DNA of 64,000 bases from Ignavibacteria bacterium (lineage in GTDB: Bacteria > Bacteroidota > Ignavibacteria > Ch128b). The translations under genes were made by a program, and so were the position numbers. The DNA is taken from assembly GCA_013177855.1 (NCBI GenBank), contig JABLYA010000001.1, forward strand, positions 605,231 to 669,230, read 5' to 3'. The stretch's first letter is position 1; every line of letters starts with the position of its first letter. The notes under the pieces were generated by a model, which saw only the letters and a list, made by a program, of their open reading frames with translations, had not been told where the DNA came from and searched no databases. Shown piece by piece: positions 36,446 to 45,029 of the stretch.

Positions 36446-37974
36446 AGTTTATTCCATGTTTCAATATTAATTGGTAAAACGATTGTAAACGTTGAGCCTT
36501 CGCCTTCAGTACTATTTACTCTAATCTCGCCCTGAAAGCTTTTTATAATATTATAACTAACCCACAATCCTAAGCCAGTTCCTTCACCCACTTTTTTAGT
36601 TGTGTAGAATGGATCGAAAATTTTTTCCATTGTTGATTCAGACATTCCAATTCCATTATCTGAAATTGAAATATAAACTTTATTCTCATCACGATAAGTT
36701 TTTGCAACAATTTGTGGATTAGGATTAAAATAAATCATTCGATCTGCATCAATGCAAAGAGCATCAATAGCGTTGATTAAAATGTTTAAGAAAACCTGCT
36801 GCAATTGATCTGGGACAAGATAAAGAATTGGAATATTCGAACCGTATTCCTCAACAAAATTTATTCCTTTTGCTTTTTTACTGACCCTTGCGATCTCTAT
36901 TGCAGATTTTAAAACTTTGTTAATTTCTGTTGATTGAAGTTCATAGGTAGATTGACGGGAAAAATTGACAAGGTCTCTGATTATCTTGGAGATACGATTT
37001 ATCTGACTTTTAATTAATTCAAGCTTTTGATTTGTAAATTCATCTTTATTAGTTCGTTGAATGACTTGAACAAGAGAAGATATGGAAGCAAGAGGATTAC
37101 CGACTTCGTGAGCAAGACCTGAAGCAAGTAAACCCATACTTTCCATTTTCTGAGCATGAATTAATTGCTGTTCGAGTTTTTTCTGTTCTGTTTTATCGCG
37201 ATGAATTCCAAAGTAGCCAATTAGTTTCCCATTCTCATCAATTATTGGTGATACTAATAAATCAGTATAAAAAAGAGTTCCATCTTTTCTTTTATTAACA
37301 ACTTCACCAATCCAGACCTTGCCCTGCTTAATCGTATCCCACATATTTCTCCAGAATTCTTTTGAATGTTTGTGTGAACTAAAGATATTAGGATTTTTAC
37401 CAATTAATTCTTCTCTTGTGTAGCCACTTGATCTTTCAAACGCTGGATTGACATAAATTATTTTTCCCTCGATATCAGTAATTTCCAGCGGATTGACAGT
37501 ATACTCAGCTACATTTGCGAATCTGACTAAATCAAGTTCTTTCTTTTTTTGAATAGAAATATCTCGCGCAAATACAAAACATAATCTAGTATCGCTTTGA
37601 TTATTTGAGTGGTTAACCTGGAAGAAAGGTGCAAGAATAACTTGCACAAATTTCTTATTTTCACCAGCAACAAAAATTGTCTCAATCTCTTGATTTATTC
37701 CTTCTTTAATAGATTTATTAAAGACTTTAGCAAACTCGTCTCTTTTATCTTCACTTATAAAATCAATAAAGTTTTTATTTACAATTTCTTGTTTTGAGGA
37801 AAGAAAAAACTCGGATGCAGCTTTGTTACAGTGAAGTATAGACATTGATTGGTCGATGACAAAACTAATATCTGGAAGAATATCAAAGAAATAACAAGGA
37901 ATATGAAATGTTTGATGCTTATGATTTGTTTTATCTTCCGTTACCAAAATTTTGTCGTTCAAATTTATTTCCAT
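36442..37974 (-). CDS. PAS-PAS sensor histidine kinase
   Basis: 510 residues with no membrane helices: PAS domain about 25-140, second PAS with PAC about 155-262 (DIEGKIIYVNPAFERSSGYTREEL), HisKA with phospho-acceptor H289 in GLAHEVGNPLAS, and an HATPase domain with N, D (DNGIGMS) and G boxes (GEGTGLGLWVSY). It should sense a cytoplasmic signal and phosphorylate the adjacent NtrC-type regulator, whose gene it overlaps. It starts 113 nt after the last gene of the secretin operon. Confidence 0.93.
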   Translation of the reverse strand: MEINLNDKILVTEDKTNHKHQTFHIPCYFFDILPDISFVIDQSMSILHCNKAASEFFLSSKQEIVNKNFIDFISEDKRDEFAKVFNKSIKEGINQEIETIFVAGENKKFVQVILAPFFQVNHSNNQSDTRLCFVFARDISIQKKKELDLVRFANVAEYTVNPLEITDIEGKIIYVNPAFERSSGYTREELIGKNPNIFSSHKHSKEFWRNMWDTIKQGKVWIGEVVNKRKDGTLFYTDLLVSPIIDENGKLIGYFGIHRDKTEQKKLEQQLIHAQKMESMGLLASGLAHEVGNPLASISSLVQVIQRTNKDEFTNQKLELIKSQINRISKIIRDLVNFSRQSTYELQSTEINKVLKSAIEIARVSKKAKGINFVEEYGSNIPILYLVPDQLQQVFLNILINAIDALCIDADRMIYFNPNPQIVAKTYRDENKVYISISDNGIGMSESTMEKIFDPFYTTKKVGEGTGLGLWVSYNIIKSFQGEIRVNSTEGEGSTFTIVLPINIETWNKL

Positions 37975-38087
37975 AATTCTTCGAAGCCCTCACTAATAAT
38001 TAAATATTTTTATTGCAAATTAATTGATGGTTTGAATAAACTCAATTCATTGAAAATTAGAGAAAGGTGAAAAATTAAATTCAAAAA

Positions 38088-39098
38088 TTACCAATCTACC
38101 CAGTTAGATACGATAAATTTTGAAGATTTAAGCTTTTGCTGAATATTATTGATAGCCCTTGAACTATAATTTATGACGGCAGAACCTGTTGCAGAAATAT
38201 CCACGCTTGGACCAACTACCAGCATTCCGCCATATATTGCAGAGTTTCCCGAAGCAGATGCAGAAATTTGAGTATTACCATAAACGATAACTAATCCCTG
38301 ATAACTAAAATTACCAGCACAACTCATATCCCCATAAATTATTAAAATACCAGCGCCCGATGCATTCCCTGCAAAATTCGCATTACCCGAAATAAAAGTA
38401 ATTTTAGGTTCTTCCGGCGTGCCCAGGATTGTACCTGTTGAATATGTTCCTGAAGGTAATATAATATCAGCGGATTGTATATACTGATTTATTAACTCAC
38501 TAAGGTTTTGTGAATTTTGATTTACCAAAACACTTGGAGATGGAGTTGAACCAATTATCTGTGGTTTTACATTATTTGGGATCCCATTGACTATCCTTAT
38601 ACTATCATTAATATTTTCCACCGATATTCCACTCACTGGCTGGGATGTTCCTGGAGTTCCATCGGAATTTTTATCAATGCCGCTAATCAAAATATTCCCA
38701 TGAAGCGAAATATCAATATTCGAAGATGAAATACTCATAGCAGCATTGATTTTTGGTAAAGTGATTATATTCCATATTGTTATCACAGAAGCATTAGCTT
38801 TCTGTTTCATATAATTTGCGTTTACAGAAATTAGAACTGTGTCCGTTCCTTTGATAGAAACATTGTAAGATCCTCCAAGCAATAAATTATCATTAAAATT
38901 ACCTCTCAATTTTTTGTTTAATCTGAGTTTATTTAGTGTGATATTCAAAGCTGAATTTGCAATGTATTTGGCTTGCTCAATATTAAATGCAGAAATTACC
39001 CGATCAGTAATTCGGGTTGAACTACCTCTTAAATTTAAAACGACGAAAATAATCAGCAACAAAGTAGCAGAAGTTATTATTAAGACTTTATTCCCCAC
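38088..39098 (-). CDS. PilX-like pilus-assembly protein with repeat-rich C-terminus
   Basis: 336 residues. It starts from GTG with a ribosome-binding site (TAGGTTAAATGTG). A hydrophobic helix begins at residue 5 (VLIITSATLLLIIFVVLNL), then comes a segment like the PilX N-terminal domain (AFNIEQAKYIANSALNITLNKL). The C-terminal half is rich in Gly, Ala, Ser and Asn with short beta-like repeats (GNANFAGNASGAGILIIYGDMSCAGNFSYQGLVIVYG). Minor pilin proteins of this kind sit at or near the pilus tip. It has no prepilin leader. Last gene of the secretin operon. Confidence 0.6.
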   Translation of the reverse strand: MGNKVLIITSATLLLIIFVVLNLRGSSTRITDRVISAFNIEQAKYIANSALNITLNKLRLNKKLRGNFNDNLLLGGSYNVSIKGTDTVLISVNANYMKQKANASVITIWNIITLPKINAAMSISSSNIDISLHGNILISGIDKNSDGTPGTSQPVSGISVENINDSIRIVNGIPNNVKPQIIGSTPSPSVLVNQNSQNLSELINQYIQSADIILPSGTYSTGTILGTPEEPKITFISGNANFAGNASGAGILIIYGDMSCAGNFSYQGLVIVYGNTQISASASGNSAIYGGMLVVGPSVDISATGSAVINYSSRAINNIQQKLKSSKFIVSNWVDW

Positions 39099-39100
39099 AT

Positions 39101-39646
39101 TTAACCTATATTTTTGGGTCTAACAATAAATTTATCTTCAAAAAATAAATAGCATCCATTAACGGGATACTCAGATTCAATTCTCAAAGAGACAATGATG
39201 AATCTTATAAATAATTTTTCATTAGTAGGAATACCATTTACATCCAGATAATCAAATTTAAATTTTGTCACTCCATAAGGCGAAATCGTTTGTTCATTAC
39301 TATTTTTTACTAATATTAATTTATAATCCGAAGGATTTTGAGAATTTTCTGCCAACTCACCTATTCTTATTTCAAGAGAATCTACCAAACCATCTCCATC
39401 TTCATCACAGTAAAATTTTATTTTTAAAGAATCAGCCTCAATTATGGGATTCACAGGTGACCTGAAACCGATTTTCTTTAAGTAATACTCCAATATCTGT
39501 TGAGTTGTTATAAAATTTTGTAAAACTTTTTCTTCTTGTAATTCTTCCTGCTGGCTTTCGTTTATAAAAACTGTAGTTCTTGTTAGTATCAAAATAATCG
39601 ATGTGCCAATTACTATGCTTATTAATAGGTAAATTGGATGATTCAT
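39101..39646 (-). CDS. Minor-pilin-like protein (PilW-like)
   Basis: 181 residues. One hydrophobic helix from residue 4 (PIYLLISIVIGTSIILIL) is followed by a helix and a beta-rich domain that contains FYCDEDGDGLVDS, a possible calcium site. The size and position within a pilus operon fit PilW/GspJ-type minor pilins. No G-F-x-L-x-E prepilin sequence is present. It abuts the preceding gene with a one-base overlap at 39646. Confidence 0.5.
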   Translation of the reverse strand: MNHPIYLLISIVIGTSIILILTRTTVFINESQQEELQEEKVLQNFITTQQILEYYLKKIGFRSPVNPIIEADSLKIKFYCDEDGDGLVDSLEIRIGELAENSQNPSDYKLILVKNSNEQTISPYGVTKFKFDYLDVNGIPTNEKLFIRFIIVSLRIESEYPVNGCYLFFEDKFIVRPKNIG

Positions 39647-40128
39647 TACCAGACAGAAAAAATTTGTTTGAGTTCAAATTTCTTTGCTTGATTTTGCCCA
39701 AAGCACTTTATAGTTACTAATTTATAAAAAGTTGGGCTCGAGCTTATGATATCTGGATTATCTTCTTTTACATAATTTACAGTGACTTGTAGAGTATAAA
39801 ATTTACTGTTTTCCAGATTTAACTCTCTCGAATAGCCGTTATAATCATCGATATCATCGTATTCGGGATAAATTTCATTATCTGGACCGAGCATTGAAGT
39901 ATTTGTTAAACTATCTCGATTGATTGAAGTCATTGAAATAAGTTTTTCGTCGAAAATTTTTGATCTCATTTCTTCGAAAAGATTTTTTGCTTCGTTTACT
40001 GAATGGTACAAGTTTCTTGCTTCAATTTTTTCATCTTTTGTTTCTATGTTAGCTCGATTAGTCAAAATTATAATTGTTGAAAGCAAGATTAATGATGCAA
40101 TAAGTATAATAAGTTGACTCGAGTTCAT
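39646..40128 (-). CDS. Minor-pilin-like protein (PilV-like)
   Basis: 160 residues. It starts MNSSQ and then immediately a hydrophobic helix (LIILIASLILLSTIIIL), followed by a polar helix (IEARNLYHSVNEAKNLFEEM) and a beta-rich domain. The shape is that of a pilin or pseudopilin, but again there is no cleavable leader or Glu at +5. It overlaps the secretin gene by 4 nt. Confidence 0.5.
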   Translation of the reverse strand: MNSSQLIILIASLILLSTIIILTNRANIETKDEKIEARNLYHSVNEAKNLFEEMRSKIFDEKLISMTSINRDSLTNTSMLGPDNEIYPEYDDIDDYNGYSRELNLENSKFYTLQVTVNYVKEDNPDIISSSPTFYKLVTIKCFGQNQAKKFELKQIFSVW

Positions 40129-41339
40129 TTTGATTTTATTTGTGATTTAATTTTTTCAATTTGTTGATCATAATCTTCGATCTTGTTTCTAATTAAATCC
40201 TTTTCTCTCGAAACCACCCTCTCGTAAAGTGATGGATTTAGCTTAGCCTTTAAAACAATAATTAATTCCTTACGTGCTGAAGTTACTACATCCCTTCCAG
40301 CAAGATATTTAATTCCAAAAACCCACCAGGGCAAATCTTTTAAGAAAGGAATACCAGTACGTTCTTTTTTGTCTTCATTAATAAATAATCCACCAATTAT
40401 AGTTTCTTCTCCGTCAAGTAGTAAAACATTTGTGTTGGCTTTTGTTCTTTTGACCTCGGTAGAAATTTGTCCAGGAATTGCTGAACTTCTTTCAACGTTT
40501 AGATCGAGCAAGATGTAGTCTTTACCATTCTCGTTTAAAACATAAGGTGTGACTCTAATAATTGTTCCTGTGCTGTAAAATCTTTCGATAGTATTTCCTG
40601 CAAAATCTTTTTCTCTGGTTGAAAAATCTGAACCAACCTGAATTTCCCCTTTAACTCTGTCTCTTACTGTAATTTGTGGACTTGCGATAACTTCACCTAA
40701 TTGATTGGACTCAAGGAAATTGAATAATGATGTAGCTTTAGCAATTGAACCAAAGACATTTACATCTCCTCGAATTCCAATATCAAGTGCTCGTGAATCA
40801 GTTGTTGAATTCCAATCGAATATTTCATTAGAAGTTTCTCCGAATCTTATTCCGACATCGGCACCACCTTTTGAGAATAGCGTTCGCCAGTTGATTCCTC
40901 TTTCTTTTGCTTTGTTTACATCGAGTTCAAAAAATACTGCTGAAATGGTTACTTCCCTGGTTCTAAAATCGACACCTTTTAAAATGTCCGGTATTTCTGC
41001 CTCAGAAAATTTTTGCTGAGGAACTAATTTGATAAAATCTTCTTTTTCAACTAATTCAAGGTTATGTAACTTGGCAATTATTTCAAGTGCTTTATACCAG
41101 TTGAGATTTGTGATTTCAATTCCAACTGGTACCGGCATATTTTGATCAAGTATAATCACTTTATTAATAACTTGTTTACTTATCCTGCTCAAAACATCGA
41201 TTGCCTGATCAACACTTGCTGTTTTAGAAATTGTAACTAAATTTTCAGAATCCTGTGAAAGCATCGCTTTCAAACTTCGATAGCTTTGAGCTGAGATGCT
41301 TAATGAGAAAAATAAAACTAATATCAAAATCTTTTTCAT
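40125..41339 (-). CDS. Secretin (PilQ/GspD family, short form)
   Basis: 404 residues with a signal peptide (1-18, ending ISAQ). Residues ~30-120 look like a secretin short N-domain (STN-like/N0). The secretin core follows: LFNFLESNQLGEVIASPQITVRDRVKGEIQVG, then the VIxVTP-type strand TGTIIRVTPYVLNENG and the closing NTNVLLLDGEETIIGGLFINE with GIPFLKDLP. It forms the outer-membrane ring through which a pilus-like fibre or substrate passes. It is shorter than PilQ (about 700) because N1-N3 and AMIN domains are few or absent. It overlaps the genes on both sides by 4 nt. Confidence 0.88.
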   Translation of the reverse strand: MKKILILVLFFSLSISAQSYRSLKAMLSQDSENLVTISKTASVDQAIDVLSRISKQVINKVIILDQNMPVPVGIEITNLNWYKALEIIAKLHNLELVEKEDFIKLVPQQKFSEAEIPDILKGVDFRTREVTISAVFFELDVNKAKERGINWRTLFSKGGADVGIRFGETSNEIFDWNSTTDSRALDIGIRGDVNVFGSIAKATSLFNFLESNQLGEVIASPQITVRDRVKGEIQVGSDFSTREKDFAGNTIERFYSTGTIIRVTPYVLNENGKDYILLDLNVERSSAIPGQISTEVKRTKANTNVLLLDGEETIIGGLFINEDKKERTGIPFLKDLPWWVFGIKYLAGRDVVTSARKELIIVLKAKLNPSLYERVVSREKDLIRNKIEDYDQQIEKIKSQIKSK

Positions 41340-42223
41340 TTTTTTTGCTCCTTATCTTCAAGAACTAATGTAACTCGTTCAAGTATTCCACCTTTGTTTA
41401 AGAGAAATTGACAATTGTGTTGATCATAATTTATTTTCGTTAAGTATCCAAGATAAACTTCATCACCTTCCATTAGTGTGTATGAATTACCCTTTTTATC
41501 AATTAAATAAACTGCATCAGGCATAATGGCAAGTAACTTTGCACCTTCAACTTCAAATAATCCTTGATCGTTTGGTGGAATGTCTAATTTGATTAATGAT
41601 TCAAAATAATCTGAAACATAGGTCAAAAACTTTTGATCTTTTCTCTGGATTAAAGTATCCAGATTAAATTCAGGTGAAGTTGTATAAAGATTTTCAATAT
41701 GAAATGTAAAAACTACTTTTTCCTCTAATTTCCCTGATTTATCAGGTTCATATGTCTGCCTGATTTCATTCAAATGAAGTCTGTAAATCTCTGGTGAACT
41801 TTCAAACAAGTTCATCAAAGAAAATAGATCTCTGAATTTACCGCTCCCAGTAATCTTAAATCTATCGATTCTCAAAGGTGGTTTTTCTTCGGTAGAAACT
41901 CGATCAATGTTAATATCCAGACGATTTTCAAGAAGATTGATTTTGCTTAGGATTTTACTATATGCATCTACCTGCGAAGGATAGTAAGGAATAATTTTAT
42001 CCGTAACTTTTATAAATGACGAAAGTGAATCAATCTTTTGTTCGAGCTCATAAATTACTTCATCAGGAGATTTATTACTTAGAAGTTCGTTGGTCTGAGA
42101 CTTGCTCTGTTCATTTAATTTTTTCATTTCTCTTGTGTATGAATATTCTACAAAATAATAACTGGCAGCTGCAGTTATTAGTAATAAGATCAATAAGAAT
42201 ATTCTTCGAGATTTTCTTTTCAT
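41336..42223 (-). CDS. PilO-like and PilP-like fusion protein
   Basis: 295 residues. After a short basic cytoplasmic tail there is one membrane helix (IFLLILLLITAAASYYFVEY), a coiled-coil stretch (residues ~30-90) and a ferredoxin-like domain of the PilO sort (IDRFKITGSGKFRDLFSLMNLFES). The last ~80 residues (FEVEGAKLLAIMPDAVYLIDKKGNSYTLMEGDEVYLG) look like PilP or a GspC HR domain, which touches the secretin. It would link the inner-membrane frame to the outer-membrane ring. The assignment rests on fold pattern and gene order. Confidence 0.6.
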   Translation of the reverse strand: MKRKSRRIFLLILLLITAAASYYFVEYSYTREMKKLNEQSKSQTNELLSNKSPDEVIYELEQKIDSLSSFIKVTDKIIPYYPSQVDAYSKILSKINLLENRLDINIDRVSTEEKPPLRIDRFKITGSGKFRDLFSLMNLFESSPEIYRLHLNEIRQTYEPDKSGKLEEKVVFTFHIENLYTTSPEFNLDTLIQRKDQKFLTYVSDYFESLIKLDIPPNDQGLFEVEGAKLLAIMPDAVYLIDKKGNSYTLMEGDEVYLGYLTKINYDQHNCQFLLNKGGILERVTLVLEDKEQKK

Positions 42224-42224
42224 T

Positions 42225-43730
42225 TTAATTTTTAACCAAAGTTGTTAACTCAAATTGATAAATCTTTTTATTTCTAATCTCATAAATGTAGATATTCTTA
42301 AGTTCAGCATTGTGAAGAGCAGCCATCAAATCTGGTATTTTCGATCGGTCGATTGCCAATCCCTTAATCAAAAATAAAGATGGATTTTTTTCATCAACGG
42401 CAATTGATGTGAGCCATATCTTATTTTTATGCGGGTTGAAAGATTCAATTAATAAAAGTTGATCTGTAATTCTCCTTAAATTTTTCTCAGCCTCTTCTAA
42501 GTTCTGTTTATATGCATTTAAAATTTCATAACGATTACTTAATTGATTTATCCTAGCTAAATCGGCAGATGAGATCGACTTAATAACTTCCATTCTTGAA
42601 ATTTGCGCTCGAAATTTTTTCAAATTGCTTGACCGCTCTTTATACATCTGAAGTGAAAAAAACATTAAAGCTCCAATTAACATCACTAAAAAGATTGACA
42701 GGAAATCAATCTTCTTGAAAAATGAAATTTTAGAAAGTCTTTTTGTTTGAAATTCTAAGTTCTTCTTAATATTAGAGAATCGGAAAACTTCATCACAAAC
42801 CGCAACTAAAGGTAAAATATATGATTGAGCTTTATGAACAGCTTCTTCTTCAAGCGAGGAAAAGTCAAAAATTTGTAAGTCGAGAAGATCTACGCTTGCG
42901 AAAGGAAAACTCTGCTTAACTGCTAAGAGCAAATCATCATTAATTTCACCTGTAAGAATGATATTTGTCAATTCAGTTACATTGGCATATTCCATCTCTA
43001 AAACAATCTTACTTGATAGAAAACTAACAATCCCCTGCCGTTCTAAGCTTAAACCGAGATATTTGTTAATGTGAGTTACTTTACCATCTTTAATGAAAAT
43101 CAATCTAATTGAATCAGTTCCAATATATATCAAAAGGTATGTTTCATCTTTAGCGGGTTTATAAATGTTCAAAGTATAATTAATAAGTGCGATATCAGCA
43201 CTTCGAAGAGGTAATATATCAAGCGTTTTTGACTCGGCTATTTCAGCTAAAGATTTGAGCTCATTTAAGATTGGGATATTTTCTTGAACAACAGTTGAGA
43301 TTAAAAAATGATTTTTATACTCAATGTAATCGATTCGGTCTGGTGAATAATCAATGTTGGTATTTTCTTTCCATTCAGCGGCTATTTTACTTTTTAAATC
43401 ACCCGGTTTCTTGCCATTATCAAACTGATGAACTAAATAAGATATATATGGTTCGGTTATAACAGGAATAAAAGGTAATTCTTCTATTCTATAAAAATTC
43501 GAGATTTCAACAAGGTTAGTTTTTATTTGATTTGGCTCATCAAACTCGGTAATATCAAAATCCAGATCAGCTGTTTTTCCACCATTAATTTCTTTAGTTG
43601 AAAAAACAAATTGATTTTCAGAACTCGGGACAGAAATAAAATTCAAAATTTTTATTTTGCCACCCTGTCTTTCAACACAAGCTACTTTAATCTCAAAACC
43701 ATCTTGAAATACCGAACAATATTTTTTCAT
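42225..43730 (-). CDS. PilM-like and PilN-like fusion protein
   Basis: 501 residues. Residues 1-320 resemble the actin-like PilM fold: an N-terminal strand pair, YLLIYIGTDSIRLIFIKDGKVTHINKYLG as the second nucleotide segment, and ILTGEINDDLL. At about 345 a single membrane helix begins (DFLSIFLVMLIGALMFFSLQM), followed by a coiled coil and a ferredoxin-like periplasmic domain, as in PilN. So the cytoplasmic ring and its membrane anchor are one chain. Strong ribosome-binding site (GAGGG). It starts 78 nt after the pilin-like gene, beyond a terminator hairpin. Confidence 0.65.
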   Translation of the reverse strand: MKKYCSVFQDGFEIKVACVERQGGKIKILNFISVPSSENQFVFSTKEINGGKTADLDFDITEFDEPNQIKTNLVEISNFYRIEELPFIPVITEPYISYLVHQFDNGKKPGDLKSKIAAEWKENTNIDYSPDRIDYIEYKNHFLISTVVQENIPILNELKSLAEIAESKTLDILPLRSADIALINYTLNIYKPAKDETYLLIYIGTDSIRLIFIKDGKVTHINKYLGLSLERQGIVSFLSSKIVLEMEYANVTELTNIILTGEINDDLLLAVKQSFPFASVDLLDLQIFDFSSLEEEAVHKAQSYILPLVAVCDEVFRFSNIKKNLEFQTKRLSKISFFKKIDFLSIFLVMLIGALMFFSLQMYKERSSNLKKFRAQISRMEVIKSISSADLARINQLSNRYEILNAYKQNLEEAEKNLRRITDQLLLIESFNPHKNKIWLTSIAVDEKNPSLFLIKGLAIDRSKIPDLMAALHNAELKNIYIYEIRNKKIYQFELTTLVKN

Positions 43731-43759
43731 AGCAGCCCTCTTTTTTTAAATAAAAATAA

Positions 43760-43793
43760 AACTCGGAAAATCCCGAAAAGGAATTTCCGAGTT
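43760..43793 (-). terminator. Terminator or attenuator after the pilin-like gene
   Basis: 10-bp stem AACTCGGAAA / TTTCCGAGTT with a 14-base loop, followed on the minus strand by TTTTATTTTTATTTAAAAAAAGAGGG. It lies 15 nt beyond the pilin-like stop and before the PilM-N gene, so it would limit transcription of the machinery relative to the pilin. Confidence 0.85.
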
Positions 43794-43808
43794 GTAAATG
43801 AAATCAAA

Positions 43809-44192
43809 TCAATTGTTAATCGTAACAGTAATATTATCTGGCGTCACTACTGCGGTTGCTTTAACTTTATTTTTACCATCATTACCAGTTTCATTACCAG
43901 TACCAACTATGGTGACAACAGTCGCACCAACTGTTGCAGTATAAGTACCATTACCCGTAGTTGTTAAAGATGGTGGGATGGTGAAACCTGTAAATGAATT
44001 GCCTCCACCACCAAGCGCAGTTGGTTTTCTATAATATTGTTGTGCGAATGCACCAATATTGTTCAAATCTGCAATGACAGCATCTCTATTAGCGCTTTGT
44101 GCACTTGTAGAGGCAAGATTGATTCCCACTACTATAGCAATACCGACAATAATGACTCCGATTACGATTAATAATAATTGTTGTTGACCCAT
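43809..44192 (-). CDS. Pilin-like major subunit without a recognisable leader
   Basis: 127 residues with a strong ribosome-binding site (AAAGGAGTTAAAAAATG). It starts MGQQQLLLIVIGVIIVGIAIVVGI, so the hydrophobic helix begins at residue 5, then comes STSAQSANRDAVIADLNNIGAFAQQYYRKP, which is the amphipathic rest of a pilin helix, and a GGGGNSF loop with a small beta-rich head. There is no basic leader ending in G before a phenylalanine, and the usual Glu at +5 is missing. I recall similar uncharacterised MGQQQLLL proteins in Ignavibacteria. A sigma-54 promoter stands upstream and a terminator downstream, both consistent with a strongly expressed, regulated fibre subunit. Confidence 0.7.
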   Translation of the reverse strand: MGQQQLLLIVIGVIIVGIAIVVGINLASTSAQSANRDAVIADLNNIGAFAQQYYRKPTALGGGGNSFTGFTIPPSLTTTGNGTYTATVGATVVTIVGTGNETGNDGKNKVKATAVVTPDNITVTINN

Positions 44193-44246
44193 TTTTTAAC
44201 TCCTTTCTTTTATTTTGACTTTATTAATTCACGCATAAAAATGTAT

Positions 44247-44262
44247 TGCAGTAAATATGCCA
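44247..44262 (-). promoter_or_regulatory. Sigma-54 (-24/-12) promoter of the pilin-like operon
   Basis: On the minus strand TGGCATATTTACTGCA matches TGGCAC-N5-TTGCA with the invariant GG and GC separated by exactly 10 bases. The predicted start is about 44 nt before the ATG at 44192. A sigma-54 activator gene lies in the same block. Confidence 0.75.
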
Positions 44263-44403
44263 AACAGTAAAATTACTGTAGTTGATAAAAAATTTTGAAA
44301 TATGATTTGATTTTTAAGAAATGATTAAGAATGATTTGAAAGCAGTTTTCGAGGAAATGAAAAAATTACAAGTAAAAAAGTAAAACTGTAAAAAGTTCAG
44401 TGA

Positions 44404-44904
44404 TTATTCGGATTTATATTTTTTTGGATATTCAAAAAATTGAAGTGTACCAGTTCCACTTTTAATATTTGCCCAGCTGTCTAAATCTAAATCAATTCCA
44501 ACAATTGCACAGGTTGGAAGCTCATAATCAAAATCATATAAAAGGAAATGTGTGAGGTCAGTTAATCCTGGATTATGACCAACAATTGCAATAGTGTTTA
44601 AGTCATCATTTAACTTCTTTATAAAATTCAATATACTTCTTCGTGAAGCATTATATAATTCATCTGTATATTCAATTAAATTTTCGGGCAATTTTAATTC
44701 GGTAGAAAATATTTCTGCGGTCATTTTTGCTCTTAGAGCTGAGCTTGAAAAAAGTTTATCAATCTTAAAATTATAATTCTTTAATACATTAGCCATTAAA
44801 GGTGCATCCTCTAAACCTCTTTTATTGAGTGGTCTTTCTTTATCGTCAAGGTCGGGATTATCCCAGCTGGATTTGGCGTGTCGGATTAATATTAATTTTT
44901 TCAT
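44404..44904 (-). CDS. sixA: SixA-like phosphohistidine phosphatase
   Basis: 166 residues of the histidine phosphatase (RHG) family: catalytic LIRHAKSSWDN at residues 5-15, a distal VGHNPGLTDLTHFL with the second histidine, and an arginine in ALRAKMTAEI. The length is typical of SixA, which removes phosphate from histidine phosphotransfer domains. Stands alone, divergent from sppA and 212 nt from the pilin-like gene. General phosphomonoesterase activity is the alternative. Confidence 0.85.
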   Translation of the reverse strand: MKKLILIRHAKSSWDNPDLDDKERPLNKRGLEDAPLMANVLKNYNFKIDKLFSSSALRAKMTAEIFSTELKLPENLIEYTDELYNASRRSILNFIKKLNDDLNTIAIVGHNPGLTDLTHFLLYDFDYELPTCAIVGIDLDLDSWANIKSGTGTLQFFEYPKKYKSE

Positions 44905-45029
44905 AATTAACCATTTTAATTTTTGGCTATATCAGAAATTTTTCCATCAGTTTCAAGTAATCAATAAAATCTAAATTCATTATAATTGAGTATTATTATT
45001 TATCTTTCAATTAAGCTAAGGAGTAAAAT

